NCBI RefSeq assembly: GCF_000187465.1
Contig: NZ_GL732439.1
Coordinates: 764,729-828,728 of the forward strand
Source: Streptococcus infantis ATCC 700779
GTDB lineage: Bacteria; Bacillota; Bacilli; Lactobacillales; Streptococcaceae
Direction of reading: 5' to 3'
Length of the DNA stretch: 64,000 bases
Notes under the pieces: generated by a model
Told to the model about the DNA's origin: nothing
The model's input: only the letters and a program-made list of their open reading frames with translations
Databases searched by the model: none
In this document: one piece after another, positions 53,462-63,476 of the stretch
How the letters are laid out: the number at the start of each line of letters is the position of its first letter
Position numbering within the stretch: position 1 is the first letter of the stretch
Program-made: the position numbers and the translations under genes

Positions 53462-54451
53462 TTATTCAACAACAGCTTCAGCAATTTCTTCTGCAGTAAT
53501 TCCTGCGAAGTAACGGCCTAAGTTAATAGTTTGAAGTGCTTTAAAAACATCTTCACGTTCGTATTTAATGCCACGAAGGACATCTTCTACTGCTGCTACG
53601 TCTTCGATACCAAAGAAGTCACCGTAAATCTTGATATCTTGAATTTTTGACTCAATAACATTAGCAAAGATTTCAACCTTACCGCTTGGGAATTTAGTTC
53701 CACGACGGACGTTATACTCTGGTGATTTACCATAGTTCCAGTCCCAAGTTCCAAACTTAGTTTCTTTAATACGATTGATTTCAGCCAATTCTTCATCTGA
53801 GAATACATACTCAGTCATCTCAGGGTATTCTTTTTTCATGTATTCCAAGAGTAAATCACGGAATTCTTCAACAGTGATCTTTTCTGGCAACTCATCGATA
53901 ATATTCGTTACTCGAGCACGAACTGATTTAACACCTTTAGACTCAAATTTGTCCTTAGATACTTTAAGTGCGTTAGCTAGGACAGACAAATCCACGTCAA
54001 AGAGAAGACAACCATGGTGCATGATACGGCCATTGATATAGGCTTGTGCATTTCCACAGAATTTCTTACCGTCTATTTCTAAGTCGTTACGGCCTGTAAA
54101 TTCAGCTTTAACACCAAGTTCAGCCAAAGTATTGATAACTGGAGTAGAGAAGCTCTTGAAGTCAAAGGCCTTGTTTTCATCTTCTTTTGAAATGATGGTA
54201 TAGTTAAGGTTGTTCAAATCATGGTAAACAGCTCCACCACCACTGATTCGACGGACTACTTCAATACCGTTTTCGCGTACATAGTCACGGTTAATTTCTT
54301 CGATGGTATTTTGGTGACGTCCTACAATAATAGATGGTTTGTTAATCCAAAGAAGGAAGATTTGATCCTCGTCCAAAAGGTGTTTAAAAGCATATTCCTC
54401 TAAAGCGATATTAAAAGCAGTGTCGTTTGAATGATTGATAATGTATTTCAT
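53462..54451 (-). CDS. lplA: Lipoate-protein ligase
   Basis: 329 residues. RRISGGGAVYHDLNNLNYTI and the lysine-bearing NDLEIDGKKFCGNAQ region are the lipoate ligase motifs; HHGCLLFDVD follows. It activates scavenged lipoate and attaches it to lipoyl domains. The nearest target is the lipoyl domain fused to E3 in the next gene upstream. Confidence 0.93.
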   Translation of the reverse strand: MKYIINHSNDTAFNIALEEYAFKHLLDEDQIFLLWINKPSIIVGRHQNTIEEINRDYVRENGIEVVRRISGGGAVYHDLNNLNYTIISKEDENKAFDFKSFSTPVINTLAELGVKAEFTGRNDLEIDGKKFCGNAQAYINGRIMHHGCLLFDVDLSVLANALKVSKDKFESKGVKSVRARVTNIIDELPEKITVEEFRDLLLEYMKKEYPEMTEYVFSDEELAEINRIKETKFGTWDWNYGKSPEYNVRRGTKFPSGKVEIFANVIESKIQDIKIYGDFFGIEDVAAVEDVLRGIKYEREDVFKALQTINLGRYFAGITAEEIAEAVVE

Positions 54452-54509
54452 AAGATACCTTCTAATACGATAGAGACTGGAAGATAATTCCAGTCTAGTC
54501 TATCTATTT

Positions 54510-56213
54510 TTATTTTTTCTTAGGTGAATGGATAGCCATTCCAAGAACATCAGCAAATGCTTCGTACATAACTTCAGAGTATGTTGGATGTCCGTGGATT
54601 GTCTTAAGCATTTCTTCAACAGTGATTTCCATTTCGATGATGCTTGACGCTTCGTTGATCAACTCTGCAGCAGCAGGACCAATGATATGGACTCCAAGGA
54701 TTTCGCCATATTTCTTGTCTGCAATGACTTTAACAAATCCTTGAGCTGCATCAGATGCAATTGCACGTCCGTTTGCAGCAAAGTTGAATTTACCGATTTG
54801 GACATCATATTTCTCACGAGCTTGTTCTTCAGTCAAACCAACTGCTGCTACTTCTGGAAGTGTGTAAATAGCTGCAGGAGTCAAGTTCAATTTAGCAACA
54901 TGGTGATTTCCTTTAAGGGCATTTTCAGCAGCTACTTCACCCATACGGAAGGCAGCGTGAGCCAACATCTTAGTACCGTTGATATCACCTGGCGCATAGA
55001 TACCTGGAACAGATGTTTCCATGTATTCATTGACCTTGATACGACCACGGTCTAACTCAAACTCAACTTTTCCGATTCCTTCAAGGTCTGGAACACGACC
55101 GATTGAAAGAAGTGCTTTATTTGCGATGATATCATCTTTTCCTTCAACCTTGATACGGAGTTTACCATCTTCTTCAATAATTTCTTGAAGTTTAGTACCT
55201 GTCAAGATAGTCATACCTTTACGCTCAAGAATCAAACGGAGGTTCTTAGATACTTCTGCGTCCATTGCTGGGACAATGCGATCCATCATTTCGATAACAG
55301 TAACTTTTGAACCAAATGTCATGAAGGCTTGTCCGAGTTCGATACCGACAACTCCACCACCAATGATCACAAGGCTTTCTGGTACTTCATTCATTTCAAG
55401 GATATCGTCACTAGTCATCACAAGTGATGATTCCATTCCAGGAACGTTAATCTTGCTTACTTTTGAACCACCAGCAAGGATGATTTTCTTAGTTTCAAGC
55501 AATTCAGAACCATTTACCAAGACATTCTTATCTTTAGTAATAGTACCGATACCCTTATGAACATCAACTCCATAGCTACGAAGAAGTCCTGCAACACCAC
55601 ATACAAGGGTATTGACAACTTTAGATTTAGTTTCTAAAAGTTTTTCCATATCAACAGTGAAGTTAGGATTTTCAATCACGATACCACGATTTGCTGCATG
55701 ACCGATATTCTCGATAATTTCGGCGTTGTGAAGGTAAGTCTTAGTTGGGATACATCCACGGTTCAAGCAAGTTCCACCAAGTTCAGATTTCTCAACAAGA
55801 GCAACCTTACCACCTAATTGAGCTGCTTTAATAGCAGAAACATAACCAGCAGGTCCACCACCAATAACAACGATATCATAAGCATCATCGCTCTTACCAT
55901 CATCGTTCGAAGCACTTGCTGCAGGTGCTGGGCTAGCTTCTGGTGCAGCTGCTCCAGCTGTTGGGATATTTTCCCCTTCTTCACCAAGATAACCGATAAC
56001 TTCAGTAACAGGAACAGTCTCGCCGTCACCTTTCAGGATAGCGATCAAGTAACCGTCTTCTTCTGCTTCCAATTCCATGCTGACTTTGTCAGTCATGATT
56101 TCCAAAAGGATTTCTCCTTCTTTTACAAATTCTCCGACTTTTTTATTCCATTGGACGATTTGTCCTTCTGTCATATCCACGCCGGCTTTTGGCATAATTA
56201 CTTCTAAGGCCAT
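54510..56213 (-). CDS. Dihydrolipoamide dehydrogenase with N-terminal lipoyl domain (E3)
   Basis: 567 residues. An N-terminal lipoyl domain (about 1-80) with the lipoate-accepting K43 in EIMTDKVSMELEAEEDG, an Ala/Pro linker (about 85-105), then the flavoenzyme: FAD site VVIGGGPAGYVSAIKAAQLG, redox cysteines C149 and C154 in GGTCLNRGCIPTK, and the C-terminal IHGHPTYSE active-site histidine. Reoxidises dihydrolipoamide using NAD. The fused lipoyl domain is a known pneumococcal feature and complements an E2 that has none. Confidence 0.94.
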   Translation of the reverse strand: MALEVIMPKAGVDMTEGQIVQWNKKVGEFVKEGEILLEIMTDKVSMELEAEEDGYLIAILKGDGETVPVTEVIGYLGEEGENIPTAGAAAPEASPAPAASASNDDGKSDDAYDIVVIGGGPAGYVSAIKAAQLGGKVALVEKSELGGTCLNRGCIPTKTYLHNAEIIENIGHAANRGIVIENPNFTVDMEKLLETKSKVVNTLVCGVAGLLRSYGVDVHKGIGTITKDKNVLVNGSELLETKKIILAGGSKVSKINVPGMESSLVMTSDDILEMNEVPESLVIIGGGVVGIELGQAFMTFGSKVTVIEMMDRIVPAMDAEVSKNLRLILERKGMTILTGTKLQEIIEEDGKLRIKVEGKDDIIANKALLSIGRVPDLEGIGKVEFELDRGRIKVNEYMETSVPGIYAPGDINGTKMLAHAAFRMGEVAAENALKGNHHVAKLNLTPAAIYTLPEVAAVGLTEEQAREKYDVQIGKFNFAANGRAIASDAAQGFVKVIADKKYGEILGVHIIGPAAAELINEASSIIEMEITVEEMLKTIHGHPTYSEVMYEAFADVLGMAIHSPKKK

Positions 56214-56252
56214 ATCTTACTTCCTTTATCTATATTTCTAAAAATAAATTCT

Positions 56253-57296
56253 CTAAACCAACATTGAGATTGGGTTTTCAATTAAAGCTTTCAAGTCTTT
56301 CATAAACTTAGCACCAGCCATACCATCTACGACACGGTGGTCAATTGTTAAACCAAGACTCATAATTGGACGAATCACGATTTCACCATTTACTACTACA
56401 GGTTTCTCAATTGTCGAGCTAACTCCAAGGATTGCTGAGTTCGGTTGGTTAATGATTGGACCGAATGATTGAACACCAAACATTCCCAAGTTGCTGATGG
56501 TGAAGGTTGAATTTTGCAATTCGCTAGGAGCTAGTTTACCATCCAAAGTACGTCCGATAACATCTTTGAAGGCAACTACCAACTCAGACAAACTCATTTT
56601 TTCAGCATTATAAACAACTGGCGTCATCAAACCATTATCCATTCCAACTGCCATCGCAAGGTTGACATAGTTGTGAGTGATAATTGTCTTACCATCTTCA
56701 GTTAATGACGCATTGATGTATGGGTGTTTCATAAGAGTCTTAACAACCGCAAGTGAAAGCAAGTCTGTAACGGTAATTTTCTTACCAGTTGCTTCCATAA
56801 TTGGATCAAGGACTTTCTTACGAAGGGCAAGCAATTCAGACATATCGACATCATAGTTAAGCGTGAAGGTTGGTGCAGTCAAGTAAGATTCAACCATACG
56901 TTGAGCAATAACCTTACGCATTGGTGTCATTGGAATACGCTCGATTTCCCCATAAGGAGTTACGTTATCTGGAACTTCTTCCACTTTTTCGATCTGAGAA
57001 GGTGACTTAATCGTATCGTTTTCAATATTTTCCGGAAGGAAAGCTAAAACATCCTTCTTCATAATCTTGCCACGATGACCAGTTCCTTGGATTTCCTGCC
57101 ATGCAATGTTATGTTCAAGGGCAATTCGTTTTGCAAGTGGTGAAATGCGAACCACATTAGTGTCTTTAAATGTTTCCACGTCTTCTTTGTGGACACGACC
57201 GTTTGCGCCTGAGCCAGAAATATCGTAGAGATTAATTCCTAAATCATCCGCTAATTTTCTAGCTGCAGGAGTCGCTCTTAGCTTATCATCAGCCAT
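56253..57296 (-). CDS. Dihydrolipoamide acetyltransferase without lipoyl domain (E2)
   Basis: 347 residues, short for E2. It begins with two peripheral subunit-binding domains (ATPAARKLADDLGINLYDIS at 8-27 onward; SPLAKRIALEHNIAW at about 52 onward), a linker, then the catalytic domain ending DHRVVDGMAGAKF with the active histidine. No lipoyl domain or its lysine is present, so substrate must arrive on the lipoyl arm fused to E3. Separated by 215 bp from E1 beta. Confidence 0.92.
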   Translation of the reverse strand: MADDKLRATPAARKLADDLGINLYDISGSGANGRVHKEDVETFKDTNVVRISPLAKRIALEHNIAWQEIQGTGHRGKIMKKDVLAFLPENIENDTIKSPSQIEKVEEVPDNVTPYGEIERIPMTPMRKVIAQRMVESYLTAPTFTLNYDVDMSELLALRKKVLDPIMEATGKKITVTDLLSLAVVKTLMKHPYINASLTEDGKTIITHNYVNLAMAVGMDNGLMTPVVYNAEKMSLSELVVAFKDVIGRTLDGKLAPSELQNSTFTISNLGMFGVQSFGPIINQPNSAILGVSSTIEKPVVVNGEIVIRPIMSLGLTIDHRVVDGMAGAKFMKDLKALIENPISMLV

Positions 57297-57511
57297 GACC
57301 TCTCCTATTCTATTTATGATGCAAAGGGCGTTTAAAAGCGACCGAAAAATAGGAAATCAACGCAGACTTCGATGAAGTCAAGGAGATTTATCTTTTTTCC
57401 GAGCTTTTAGCCCGTGCTCTAATCTAAGATATTAAGGACGTAGAGAACTTTGCATCTATCGATACAAAGCTTCTCGTCTGATTAATTTGTCTACATAATT
57501 TATTTTATGTA
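57297..57511. other. 215-bp non-coding gap inside the dehydrogenase operon
   Basis: No open frame. It holds a small hairpin GACTTC/GAAGTC near 57365, further self-complementary stretches, and the ACATAA...TTATGT palindrome (57493-57510) 1 bp after the E1 beta stop. It may process or partly terminate the operon mRNA, or be an inserted repeat. Confidence 0.45.
57493..57510. repeat. 18-bp AT-rich palindrome, copy 3
   Basis: ACATAATTTATTTTATGT, next to the E1 beta stop codon (minus-strand gene ending at 57512). Same consensus as 50328 and 50383. Confidence 0.45.
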
Positions 57512-58504
57512 TTATTGTTTGTTGTGAGTTTTACGGATTGCATCTTTGATGCTTTCAACCGTTGGAATCATTGCATTTTCAAGATTTTGTGCATAAGGCA
57601 TCGGTACATCTTCCCCTGCACAGCGACGGATTGGTGCATCCAAGTAGTCAAATGCTTCAGATTCAGAAATAATAGCTGAAATTTCACCGATAAATCCACT
57701 TGTCTTATGAGCATCATTGACTAGAACTACTTTTCCTGTTTTCTTGACAGAGTTAATGATGATTTCTTCATCAAGCGGAACCAAGGTACGTGGGTCTACT
57801 ACTTCTACTGAGATCCCTTCTTCAGCCAATTCTTCAGCTGCTTGCATTACACGACGAAGCATTTTACCGTATGTTACTACAGTTACATCAGTTCCTTCGC
57901 GTTTGATTTCTCCGACACCAAGTGGGATAGTATAGTCTGGATCAACAGGAACTTCACCTTTTTGGTTAAATTCTGATTTGTATTCAAGAATGATAACAGG
58001 GTTGTTGTCACGGATAGAAGACTTAAGAAGCCCCTTCATATCAGCTGGTGTACCTGGAGCTACAACCTTCAATCCTGGGATATGAGTGAACCAAGATTCC
58101 AATGATTGTGAGTGTTGTGCTGCAGAACCTACTCCGTTACCAGCGGCACAGCGGATTGTAATTGGTACTTGACCTTTACCACCAAACATGTAACGAGTTT
58201 TAGCTGCTTGGTTGACGATATTATCCATGGCAATAACAGAAAAGTCCATGAAGGTCATGTCGACGATTGGACGAAGTCCAGTCATAGCAGCACCAGCAGC
58301 TGCTCCAGAAATAGCTGCTTCGGAAATCGGACAGTCACGAACACGTTCTGGTCCAAATTCTTCAAGCATACCTACAGATGTACCAAAGTCTCCACCAAAG
58401 ACACCGACATCTTCACCCATCAAGAGTACATTTTCGTCGCGACGCATTTCCTCAGACATTGCAAGGATAATGGTATCGCGGAAAGACATTAATTTTGTTT
58501 CCAT
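57512..58504 (-). CDS. Pyruvate/acetoin dehydrogenase E1 beta subunit
   Basis: 330 residues. Transketolase-like beta subunit: LMGEDVGVFGGDFGTSVGML, CPISEAAISGAAAGAAMTGL, and the C-terminal EVVDPRTLVPLDEE. Pairs with E1 alpha to decarboxylate pyruvate (or acetoin) with thiamine diphosphate. Start follows AAGGAGAAG. 16 bp after E1 alpha. Confidence 0.93.
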   Translation of the reverse strand: METKLMSFRDTIILAMSEEMRRDENVLLMGEDVGVFGGDFGTSVGMLEEFGPERVRDCPISEAAISGAAAGAAMTGLRPIVDMTFMDFSVIAMDNIVNQAAKTRYMFGGKGQVPITIRCAAGNGVGSAAQHSQSLESWFTHIPGLKVVAPGTPADMKGLLKSSIRDNNPVIILEYKSEFNQKGEVPVDPDYTIPLGVGEIKREGTDVTVVTYGKMLRRVMQAAEELAEEGISVEVVDPRTLVPLDEEIIINSVKKTGKVVLVNDAHKTSGFIGEISAIISESEAFDYLDAPIRRCAGEDVPMPYAQNLENAMIPTVESIKDAIRKTHNKQ

Positions 58505-58520
58505 ATTTCTCTACTTCTCC

Positions 58521-59489
58521 TTAGTCTGCGTAAATATCTTCAAAAGCTGATTCTAGTGGAGGGAATGGACTTTCTTCTGCAAACTTAACAGATGCTTCCA
58601 CTGCTTCCTTGACCTGAGCCTGAATTTCTTCGAGTTCTTCTGCACTAGCAATTTTATTCTCAACAAGGTACTTGCGAAGGTTTTCGATTGGATCTTTTTC
58701 CTTCCACTCATCGACTTCTTCACGTGTACGATATTTACCAGGGTCTGATGATGAGTGTCCAAGCCAACGGTAAGTTACACTTTCGATTAAGACAGGACCT
58801 TTACCAGAACGAACATGGTCAACTGCTTTCTTAAATCCTTCGTAGACATCGATAACATTATTACCGTCTTCGATAAACATTCCAGGAATACCGTAAGCAG
58901 CACTACGCTCATGGATATGTTTGACATTTGTCATTTTCTTAATATCTGCAGAAATTCCATAACCGTTATTGATACAGTAGAAAATTACTGGAAGATTCCA
59001 AATTGAAGCCATATTAACAGCTTCGTGGAATACACCTTCGTTGGTCGCTCCATCACCAAAGAAGCAGACAACGATTTTACCACTGTTTTTCATTTGTTGA
59101 GTAAGGGCTGCACCTACTGCGATTCCCATACCACCACCTACGATACCGTTAGCACCAAGGTTCCCTGCATCAAGGTCGGCGATGTGCATTGATCCACCTT
59201 TACCTTTACAAGTTCCAGTATACTTACCAAGGATTTCAGCCATCATACCATTAAGGTCGATTCCTTTAGCAATGGCTTGTCCGTGACCACGGTGGTTCGA
59301 TGTTATGAGGTCGTCTTCGTTTAGAGCTAACATAGCCCCAACGTTTGCAGCTTCCTCACCAACAGAAAAGTGCGTCATACCTGGCACTTTCCCTTTTTTT
59401 ACTAATTGAGCAATTTTTAAATCCATACGACGAATTTCTTCCATCTTACGGAACATCTCAAGCAAAAGATTTTTATCTAAAGTTGACAT
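58521..59489 (-). CDS. Pyruvate/acetoin dehydrogenase E1 alpha subunit
   Basis: 322 residues. The thiamine diphosphate motif GDGATNEGVFHEAVN...YCINN is intact; MTHFSVGEEAANVGAMLAL and SNHRGHGQAIAKG are typical. Annotated acetoin dehydrogenase in some pneumococcal genomes, but it supplies the pyruvate dehydrogenase activity there. First gene of the E1a-E1b-E2-E3 operon, promoter at 59526-59554. Confidence 0.93.
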   Translation of the reverse strand: MSTLDKNLLLEMFRKMEEIRRMDLKIAQLVKKGKVPGMTHFSVGEEAANVGAMLALNEDDLITSNHRGHGQAIAKGIDLNGMMAEILGKYTGTCKGKGGSMHIADLDAGNLGANGIVGGGMGIAVGAALTQQMKNSGKIVVCFFGDGATNEGVFHEAVNMASIWNLPVIFYCINNGYGISADIKKMTNVKHIHERSAAYGIPGMFIEDGNNVIDVYEGFKKAVDHVRSGKGPVLIESVTYRWLGHSSSDPGKYRTREEVDEWKEKDPIENLRKYLVENKIASAEELEEIQAQVKEAVEASVKFAEESPFPPLESAFEDIYAD

Positions 59490-59525
59490 AATCTTGCCTT
59501 TCTAAGTTTAATTTCTTATAGTTCT

Positions 59526-59554
59526 ATTCTAACTTATAGGTTAACTATAGTCAA
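59526..59554 (-). promoter_or_regulatory. Promoter of the dehydrogenase operon
   Basis: On the minus strand TTGACT (59554-59549), 17-bp spacer and TAGAAT (59531-59526), 37 bp before the E1 alpha ATG. Just upstream TTGTGAAAAAATATCAAG (59580-59563) contains one good Rex half-site, the other half being poor. Confidence 0.6.
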
Positions 59555-59587
59555 AGATTATGCTTGATATTTTTTCACAATATAAAA

Positions 59588-59620
59588 AAAGAAAAGTCAA
59601 TGAAATCAAGACTTTTCTTT
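59588..59620 (-). terminator. Terminator of the MATE gene
   Basis: AAAGAAAAGTC and GACTTTTCTTT arms (plus-strand 59588-59620) with a T-run on the minus strand. It separates the MATE transporter from the dehydrogenase operon. Confidence 0.8.
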
Positions 59621-59670
59621 ATGTAAAATGGCTATTTCACAAACTGATTTCCATGGATATTTTCAACAAA

Positions 59671-61011
59671 TTATTTGAATCTTTTCATAATAACTTGTAA
59701 ACGCCACTGATAGAGTAATCCGCTGACAACTAGACTTACGATAAGACCTATCCAATATGAATAAGCATCGAGATTTGTTGAATAATCTAGAAACAAACCA
59801 AGAGGTATAGCAACTCCCCAGTATCCAAGGAGACCAAGGTAGAAAGGTATGACAGTATCTTTGTAGCCTCGTAAAATCCCTTGTAATGGTGCCGCAAATG
59901 TATCAGCTAACTGGAAAAATAAGCTATAGGTCATAAAACTAGCAGTTAGTTGAATGAACTCTTGATCATGACCATAGAGACTGGCAACATTTTCTCTAAA
60001 AACATACAGAAAAGAAAGTGTTAAAATTGCGAATGCCATAGCTGATAGTCGTCCAATTTTTATGTATTTTTTAGCATCCTCTAGACGTTTAGCACCAACT
60101 TCGTAAGAAACAACAATAGCCATTGCTGTTGAAATACTCATAGGAAAAGCGTACATGAGAGATGAAAAGTTCATGGCAGACTGATGACTAGCTATTATCA
60201 ATGATGAAAACTTCGCCATAATCAAGCCGACAGCTGAAAAAATAGCAACTTCTGCAAATACAGTTCCACCAATAGGTAACCCCAGTTTTATCGCTTCTTT
60301 TATTTTATTCCTGTCTAAAGGTAGTCGGTTTTCTAAATTTAGTTCTTTTAATTTTTCTTGTTTAAGAAGTACTAGTATAGATATACCCAACAAGGCCCAA
60401 TAAGCCATAGAGGTCCCAAGTCCCGCTCCAGCTCCTCCCAACTCAGGAAAACCAAAGGCACCATAAATCAATAAATAGTTAAAACCACTATTTAGAGGGA
60501 GTAATAAAAGCATCAAATACATGGACAACCTTGTCAATCCAAGTGCATCCAGTAATGAACGGATAACACTAAAGAGTAAGAGAGGAATAATCCCTATTGC
60601 TAAAAACCATAGATAACGAACTGCTATATTTGCTACCGCCGCTTCTAATCCCATATTATTTAGAACTAGAGGAGCAACCAGAAAAACTAAAACAAATAGA
60701 AAAATGGATAAGCCAAGCGAAAGATAAAGAAACTGATAGAAATCAGAAGCCACTTCTTCTTTTTTCCCACGTCCTAAATGATGTCCAACTATAGGGACTA
60801 AGGCAGAAACAATACCTGTTAAAAAAGTAAAGAAAGGATTCCACAAGCTAGTAGCCATTGATACACCAGCTAAATCAATCGTATTATACTGGCCGGTCAT
60901 GGTTGTATCGACAAAGGAAGCCGAATAATTTGCGAATTGATAAACCAAAATAGGGAAGAAAATCTTAAGAAATAAAATGAACTTGTCTTTAAAATGATCG
61001 GTTTGATACAT
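59671..61011 (-). CDS. MATE family efflux transporter
   Basis: 446 residues with twelve membrane helices. QFANYSASFVDTTMTGQYNT near the start, and the paired repeat LGLPIGGTVFAEVAIFSAVG midway, fit the NorM/MATE two-fold layout. Likely exports cationic compounds driven by Na or H. Downstream of pyrC on the same strand, with a 43-bp gap. Confidence 0.9.
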   Translation of the reverse strand: MYQTDHFKDKFILFLKIFFPILVYQFANYSASFVDTTMTGQYNTIDLAGVSMATSLWNPFFTFLTGIVSALVPIVGHHLGRGKKEEVASDFYQFLYLSLGLSIFLFVLVFLVAPLVLNNMGLEAAVANIAVRYLWFLAIGIIPLLLFSVIRSLLDALGLTRLSMYLMLLLLPLNSGFNYLLIYGAFGFPELGGAGAGLGTSMAYWALLGISILVLLKQEKLKELNLENRLPLDRNKIKEAIKLGLPIGGTVFAEVAIFSAVGLIMAKFSSLIIASHQSAMNFSSLMYAFPMSISTAMAIVVSYEVGAKRLEDAKKYIKIGRLSAMAFAILTLSFLYVFRENVASLYGHDQEFIQLTASFMTYSLFFQLADTFAAPLQGILRGYKDTVIPFYLGLLGYWGVAIPLGLFLDYSTNLDAYSYWIGLIVSLVVSGLLYQWRLQVIMKRFK

Positions 61012-61054
61012 ACAGACTCTCTCTAAATTTAAATTTTATAGAGCAGTATTTCAT

Positions 61055-62323
61055 CTAGTATTTATAGACAATCTGTCCATTACAAATAGTGTATTTTACC
61101 TGCCCTTTTAAAGTTTCACCGATAAATGGTGAATTAGCTGCTTTAGAAGCAAAATGTGTGTCTACAATTCGGTCAGCTTTATCATCGAAAATGGTAATAT
61201 CAGCTGGACCATTTTCAGCCAAATAACCTGCTTCAAAATGATACAATTTAGCTGGGTTTACTGTCATTTTTTCTAATAATTCCATCAAGCTTAGCTCACC
61301 AGCTTCGACTAAGTAAGTTAAACCAAGTGACAATGAAGTTTCCAGTCCTGTCATACCTGATGGAGCTTTGGTGATATCCTCGACATTCTTTTCGTCTACA
61401 TGGTGAGGCGCGTGATCTGTCGCAATTACTGAAATGACACCTGACTTGAGTCCTTCAATAACTGCACGGCGGTCAGACTCCAAGCGAAGTGGTGGATTCA
61501 TCTTAGCGTTACTTCCCTTAGTCAAGAGAAGCGCTTCAGTCTTAGAGAAATGTTGCGGTGCTACTTCTGCAGTTACGTTTGCTCCCAAACCTTGAGCGAA
61601 CTCCACAACCTTAACACTTTCTTCCTTGGATAAGTGTTGGATATGAACATGGGCTTTTGTTGCATAGGCGATCATGACATCACGTGCAATCATTGCATAC
61701 TCTGCAACCCCTGTAGCACCACAAATATGGAAGTGTTCTTTAGCAATATTTTCATTAAAACCTAGCGTACCATTCAGACCAGGATCTTCCTCGTGTAAGC
61801 TGATAAATGTGTTGAGTTTTTTAGCCTCTTCCATAGCTTCCTTGACCACTTTACTGCTTTCAAGAGGAATACCATCATCTGAAAAACCAACGGCTCCAGC
61901 TTCTAAAAGCGCCTTAAAGTCAGTCAAGTCTTGGCCATTAAAGTTCTTGGTAATCGTTGCTACAGACTTAACATTAATTTTTTCCTTTGCCGCAGATTGA
62001 AGAACTTCCTGCAAAGTCTCAACATCTGAGATGGTTGGATTGGTATTAGCCATCATAACTACAGTTGTAAATCCACCAGCAGCAGCTGCAAGGGCTCCTG
62101 TATGGATATCTTCCTTGTGAGTTTGACCAGGTTCACGGAAATGAACATGGATATCCACCAAACCGGGTGCAACTACAAGACCAGTTGCATCAAGCACCTC
62201 TGCTCCTTCTTCCTTAATTTCAGACGCAATTTTGACAATTTTACCGTCTTCAACCAAGACATCACAAACCTGATCCAAACCAGACTTAGGATCCATTACT
62301 CGACCATTTTTAATTAGTAACAT
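61055..62323 (-). CDS. pyrC: Dihydroorotase
   Basis: 422 residues, class [21 protein letters not shown] carries the HxH zinc ligands; further ligands and motifs are [19 protein letters not shown] and [13 protein letters not shown]. Cyclises carbamoyl aspartate to dihydroorotate in pyrimidine synthesis. Separated from other pyr genes, as in pneumococcus. 12 bp after mutX. Confidence 0.94.
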   Translation of the reverse strand: MLLIKNGRVMDPKSGLDQVCDVLVEDGKIVKIASEIKEEGAEVLDATGLVVAPGLVDIHVHFREPGQTHKEDIHTGALAAAAGGFTTVVMMANTNPTISDVETLQEVLQSAAKEKINVKSVATITKNFNGQDLTDFKALLEAGAVGFSDDGIPLESSKVVKEAMEEAKKLNTFISLHEEDPGLNGTLGFNENIAKEHFHICGATGVAEYAMIARDVMIAYATKAHVHIQHLSKEESVKVVEFAQGLGANVTAEVAPQHFSKTEALLLTKGSNAKMNPPLRLESDRRAVIEGLKSGVISVIATDHAPHHVDEKNVEDITKAPSGMTGLETSLSLGLTYLVEAGELSLMELLEKMTVNPAKLYHFEAGYLAENGPADITIFDDKADRIVDTHFASKAANSPFIGETLKGQVKYTICNGQIVYKY

Positions 62324-62335
62324 CTGCTTTCTCCT

Positions 62336-62800
62336 TTATTCGTAGAAATCCACTTGGGTATCCAATAACTTATCACCATCATAAACAAACTTTGCTGAAA
62401 AGAATGGTTTATCATCTAAAAGCCACTCTACGAAGGTGTGGTCTCCTTCCCAGGTTGGTTTGCTCAAAACCTCATCATAAGGAACCCATTCTAAAGTCCC
62501 TTCATTACAGTCAATTAAATCACCTTCGAACTCAGTTACTTTAAATACATAGGTGTACCAGTCTAAATCTGGTGTAAATTCTGGAAAGGTGATTACACCT
62601 TTAAGAACTGGCTTAGCCTTCAATCCTGTTTCTTCTAAAATCTCGCGGGCCGCACATTCTTGTGGAGTTTCTCCACGCTCTAACTTTCCACCTACACCGA
62701 TCCATTTTCCTTCATGGACATCATTAGGCTTTTTATTGCGATGAAGCATGAGCAGTTCTTTTCCATTATCAATGTAGCAAATCGTCGCTAACTGGGGCAT
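62336..62800 (-). CDS. mutX: 8-oxo-dGTP pyrophosphatase MutX
   Basis: 154 residues. The Nudix box GGKLERGETPQECAAREILE (continuing EETG) is complete. Removes oxidised guanine nucleotides from the pool and prevents transversions. Lies 9 bp after ung, so two enzymes against base damage are cotranscribed. Confidence 0.92.
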   Translation of the reverse strand: MPQLATICYIDNGKELLMLHRNKKPNDVHEGKWIGVGGKLERGETPQECAAREILEETGLKAKPVLKGVITFPEFTPDLDWYTYVFKVTEFEGDLIDCNEGTLEWVPYDEVLSKPTWEGDHTFVEWLLDDKPFFSAKFVYDGDKLLDTQVDFYE

Positions 62801-62809
62801 ATTCTCTCC

Positions 62810-63463
62810 TTATCTAAGCCAATCAATCGGCTCTTGTCCTGTCTCTGTTAAGAATGTATTGGCCTTGGAAAAAGGCTTGGAACCCCAAAATCCTCTGTAA
62901 ACGGAAAGAGGACTCGGGTGAGCTGATTCAATAATCAGATGTTGAGGATTTGTTACCAATACCTTCTTCTTACGTGCATAAGCACCCCAGAGAACAAATA
63001 CTACTGGTCTATCAAGATTATTAACAACCTTAATTACAGCATCTGTAAAAGGCTCCCATATCTGCCCAGCATGACCATTTGCCTTCCCAGCAGGAACGGT
63101 CAAGCAAGCATTGAGAAGTAAAACTCCCTGCTCAGCCCAAGCTGTCAAATCATGGGATGCTTTAACTCCAATGTCAGCAGCAAGTTCTTTTAAAATATTT
63201 TGCAAAGAAGGAGGTGCTGGGATATTATCTGGAACAGAAAAACTCAAACCTTGAGCCTGACCAGGACCATGATAAGGATCCTGACCAAGAATCACCACTT
63301 TAACCTCTTCAAGAGGAGTTGTCAAAAGAGCCTGAAAAACTTTTTCCTTGGCCGGATAGACAGTTTCTTGTGCATAAACGTGTTCCATAAAGTGATTGAT
63401 TTCCCCAAAATAACCTTCAGGTAATTGCTCCTTAATCAAGGCGTGCCAAGATGAGTGTTGCAT
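62810..63463 (-). CDS. ung: Uracil-DNA glycosylase
   Basis: 217 residues from the ATG preceded by AAAGGAGAG ([14 protein letters not shown]). Family 1 UDG motifs: [20 protein letters not shown] with the catalytic aspartate, and [13 protein letters not shown]. Removes uracil from DNA. This is the housekeeping enzyme, in contrast to the UDG-fold protein at 9636. Confidence 0.96.
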   Translation of the reverse strand: MQHSSWHALIKEQLPEGYFGEINHFMEHVYAQETVYPAKEKVFQALLTTPLEEVKVVILGQDPYHGPGQAQGLSFSVPDNIPAPPSLQNILKELAADIGVKASHDLTAWAEQGVLLLNACLTVPAGKANGHAGQIWEPFTDAVIKVVNNLDRPVVFVLWGAYARKKKVLVTNPQHLIIESAHPSPLSVYRGFWGSKPFSKANTFLTETGQEPIDWLR

Positions 63464-63476
63464 AGCTTTCTCTCCT

